From NCBI GenBank assembly GCA_963715055.1, contig CAVQRB010000005.1, forward strand, positions 62,001 to 126,000: DNA of 64,000 bases, in the 5' to 3' direction. Below the pieces are notes generated by a model. It ran no database searches and had not been told where the DNA came from. It saw only the letters and a list, made by a program, of their open reading frames with translations. This DNA comes from CAVQRB01 sp963715055 (GTDB lineage: Bacteria > Pseudomonadota > Alphaproteobacteria > Rhodobacterales > Rhodobacteraceae). Shown here in pieces: positions 62,501 through 64,000 of this stretch. Position numbers and translations under genes: made by a program. Positions within the stretch are counted from its first letter, which is position 1; each line of letters starts with the position of its first letter.

Positions 62501-64000
62501 AGCGGTTTTTCTTTTCATTCTGGTTGACTATTCTGATTGCTGCGAGCGTGCAGGTAAGCGCAGCGCCTGTCCTGGTGCGATCTGGTGAGCATGCCGATTT
62601 CACGCGCTTGGTCATGCGTTTGCCACCAGGTACTACTTGGGTCTCGGAGCCTCTTGAAGGCAGCATAACACTCACGTTCGATGGCGTCGTTGACGGCTTT
62701 GAAACAAGTCGCGTTTTCGAAGTTATTCCCAGAACCAGAATAAGAGAGATCACCAGCTCGGCCAATTCAATCGACATCATATTCAGCTGCAAATGCGAGG
62801 CGAAGATCTTCCTTGAGGCCGGAAATTACCTGGTAGTTGATGTCTCGGAGGCAAATAAACAGCCTTCGGTGCAAACGAGAGATGAAGATCCGAGGCCAAG
62901 GACCGCGGTTTCCTCTTTTGGCTACGGAGACCTGATTTGGGGTCAACCAGATGACTCCTTGAGTGCCGAAGGAGAAAAGCAGAGCAGCGAAATAGATACA
63001 GACTTTCCGGCTGTCCCGAACCTGCCCAGCTACGAGCAATCAATGAGGCCGCACTTGTTGAGCGCAATTGGAAACGCCGCAAGTCGAGGCGTCTTGAGAA
63101 TGAAAAGTTCGCCGCAGAAGGCACGGGATACCTTAATGGAAATGCACCGAGCCGCCGACGAAGAAACGGAAGGCAACAGACCTGAAAGACACCCGCGAGA
63201 ACCATCGGTGCCTGCGGACCACGTGAAAATCTCAAGCTCTTCCGAGTTGGCACCAACAGAAGAACCCTCAAACTTGTCCATGAGCGGGGATAATTGCCCA
63301 AGAAGCGAGATACTCAGTTTTTCCCAAGGCGAACTAAACGCAAGTTTCTCCGAGCAAGTCGGCCTCCTTCGTTCGACACTTTATGACTCACGCGACAGGT
63401 TGCATGAAGAGTCTGTTCAAGATCTTGCACGGCTATACTTGAAGTTCGGATTTGGAGCAGAGGCGCGCGCTACGATTTCACTCGCGCCCACGTTGATTCA
63501 ACAAAATCTTGCTTTGCTTGGTGTCGCGGACGTGCTGGAAGACAGGGCAAAGGTCGACCTGTTTGTGTTCGCAGGCTTTGAAGGCTGTGATTCAGATTGG
63601 GCACTCTGGTCATTTCTTGCATCAGGCGAAGTCGGAGATGACCGGGTCGTGAATGACACGGCGATCCTTAGAGCCCTCACCGCTCTGCCGGAGCACCTCA
63701 GAAACGCCTTGGCGCGCCGCGTCAGCGATAAGTTCTTGGAACTTGGGAAAACTGAAGCGGCGGCGCTGGCGCTTCGGAACTTGCAAAACATGGGACACTT
63801 GGAACGTGGCAGTCCTAACTTGACAGAAGTGAATATTTTGCGGGCCCAACAGGAAAATGCGCATACAGTCTCGTTGTTGAGCGAACTTGCGAATTCCAGC
63901 ACACGAGACTCTCCCCTAGCCTTGATCGAGCTTGTGCGAGAGGCGGTTGATAAGGAACAAGTCTTGAATTCGGATTTGGCGTTGCTCGCCGACACCTATG
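62497..64000 (+). CDS. MotC-like periplasmic protein, C-terminus cut by window end
   Basis: An open frame from the ATG at 62497 to the window end, at least 501 codons. It begins with a signal peptide (MKRFFFSFWLTILIAASVQV, cleavage near VSA-AP). The order is a beta-rich N-terminal domain (TTWVSEPLEGSITLTFDGVV), a long charged low-complexity linker (about 120-270), and a helical, TPR-like C-terminal part (RLYLKFGFGAEARATISLAP, LARRVSDKFLELGKTEAAAL). Its place after motA and motE fits MotC of the rhizobial motor. Base composition becomes more AT-rich than in the neighbours. Identity is moderately sure; the end is not seen. Confidence 0.7.
   Translation, partial: MKRFFFSFWLTILIAASVQVSAAPVLVRSGEHADFTRLVMRLPPGTTWVSEPLEGSITLTFDGVVDGFETSRVFEVIPRTRIREITSSANSIDIIFSCKCEAKIFLEAGNYLVVDVSEANKQPSVQTRDEDPRPRTAVSSFGYGDLIWGQPDDSLSAEGEKQSSEIDTDFPAVPNLPSYEQSMRPHLLSAIGNAASRGVLRMKSSPQKARDTLMEMHRAADEETEGNRPERHPREPSVPADHVKISSSSELAPTEEPSNLSMSGDNCPRSEILSFSQGELNASFSEQVGLLRSTLYDSRDRLHEESVQDLARLYLKFGFGAEARATISLAPTLIQQNLALLGVADVLEDRAKVDLFVFAGFEGCDSDWALWSFLASGEVGDDRVVNDTAILRALTALPEHLRNALARRVSDKFLELGKTEAAALALRNLQNMGHLERGSPNLTEVNILRAQQENAHTVSLLSELANSSTRDSPLALIELVREAVDKEQVLNSDLALLADTY

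Overview
This 64 kb window looks like the chromosome of a marine alphaproteobacterium of the order Rhodobacterales (Roseobacter group). The evidence is high-GC coding DNA, a short alphaproteobacterial-type HprK in an hprK-rapZ-EIIA-HPr cluster next to chvG/chvI and pckA, a methylsuccinyl-CoA dehydrogenase of the ethylmalonyl-CoA pathway, a single bifunctional Rsh beside rpoZ, and a flagellar block with motE, a MotC-like gene and a CtrA-type box. The assignment is inferred from gene content and synteny; no database was searched.

Layout. Positions 1-10 kb hold the translation/transcription core on the minus strand: tuf, tRNA-Trp, a membrane protein of unknown function, secE, nusG, rplK, rplA, rplJ, rplL and rpoB (cut by the window start). 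Positions 10-21 kb hold a lipoprotein, an orphan cytochrome P450, parC, an SH3 protein, an SDR oxidoreductase, a cobalamin adenosyltransferase, etfBA, a DUF6473 protein, 3-hydroxybutyryl-CoA dehydrogenase and an acyltransferase. Positions 21.8-28.3 kb hold the regulatory PTS (HPr, EIIA, RapZ, HprK), the ChvG-ChvI two-component system and pckA on the other side of a 353 bp control region. Positions 28.3-33.5 kb hold an unknown protein beside a LysR-type regulator that appears split by a frameshift, an XRE regulator, mcd, a TetR regulator and a META-like lipoprotein. Positions 33.5-43.6 kb are one long minus-strand cluster: folK, rpoZ, rsh, DUF2062, pdxJ, two unknowns, acpS, lepB, rnc, era, DUF1491 and recO.

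Positions 43.7-48.7 kb carry a plus-strand run (NYN protein, ispH, GNAT, a frameshifted DUF3429 gene, a methyltransferase, rnhA, a TRIC/UPF0126 protein) and a convergent cupin. Positions 48.9-53.5 kb are a tightly coupled tripartite tricarboxylate transporter operon (tctC, tctB, tctA) ending in AtuA-like and DUF4387 genes. After tRNA-Arg (53.5 kb) comes about 3.1 kb that is gene-poor, with one DUF6522 gene and a decayed IS3-family element. It abuts the flagellar cluster: fliF-fliH-fliN-fliP on the minus strand, diverging from fliL, a DUF6468 gene, motE, motA and a MotC-like gene that runs off the window end.

How the parts fit. The ETF genes can accept electrons from acyl-CoA dehydrogenases such as Mcd. 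3-Hydroxybutyryl-CoA dehydrogenase, Mcd, the cobalamin adenosyltransferase (ethylmalonyl- and methylmalonyl-CoA mutases need adenosylcobalamin) and PckA fit growth on acetyl-CoA-yielding substrates. The PTS/ChvGI block is a nutrient-signalling module beside the gluconeogenic gene pckA. The least explained parts are the 28.3-30.0 kb locus, the AtuA/DUF4387 pair and the scar between tRNA-Arg and fliP.
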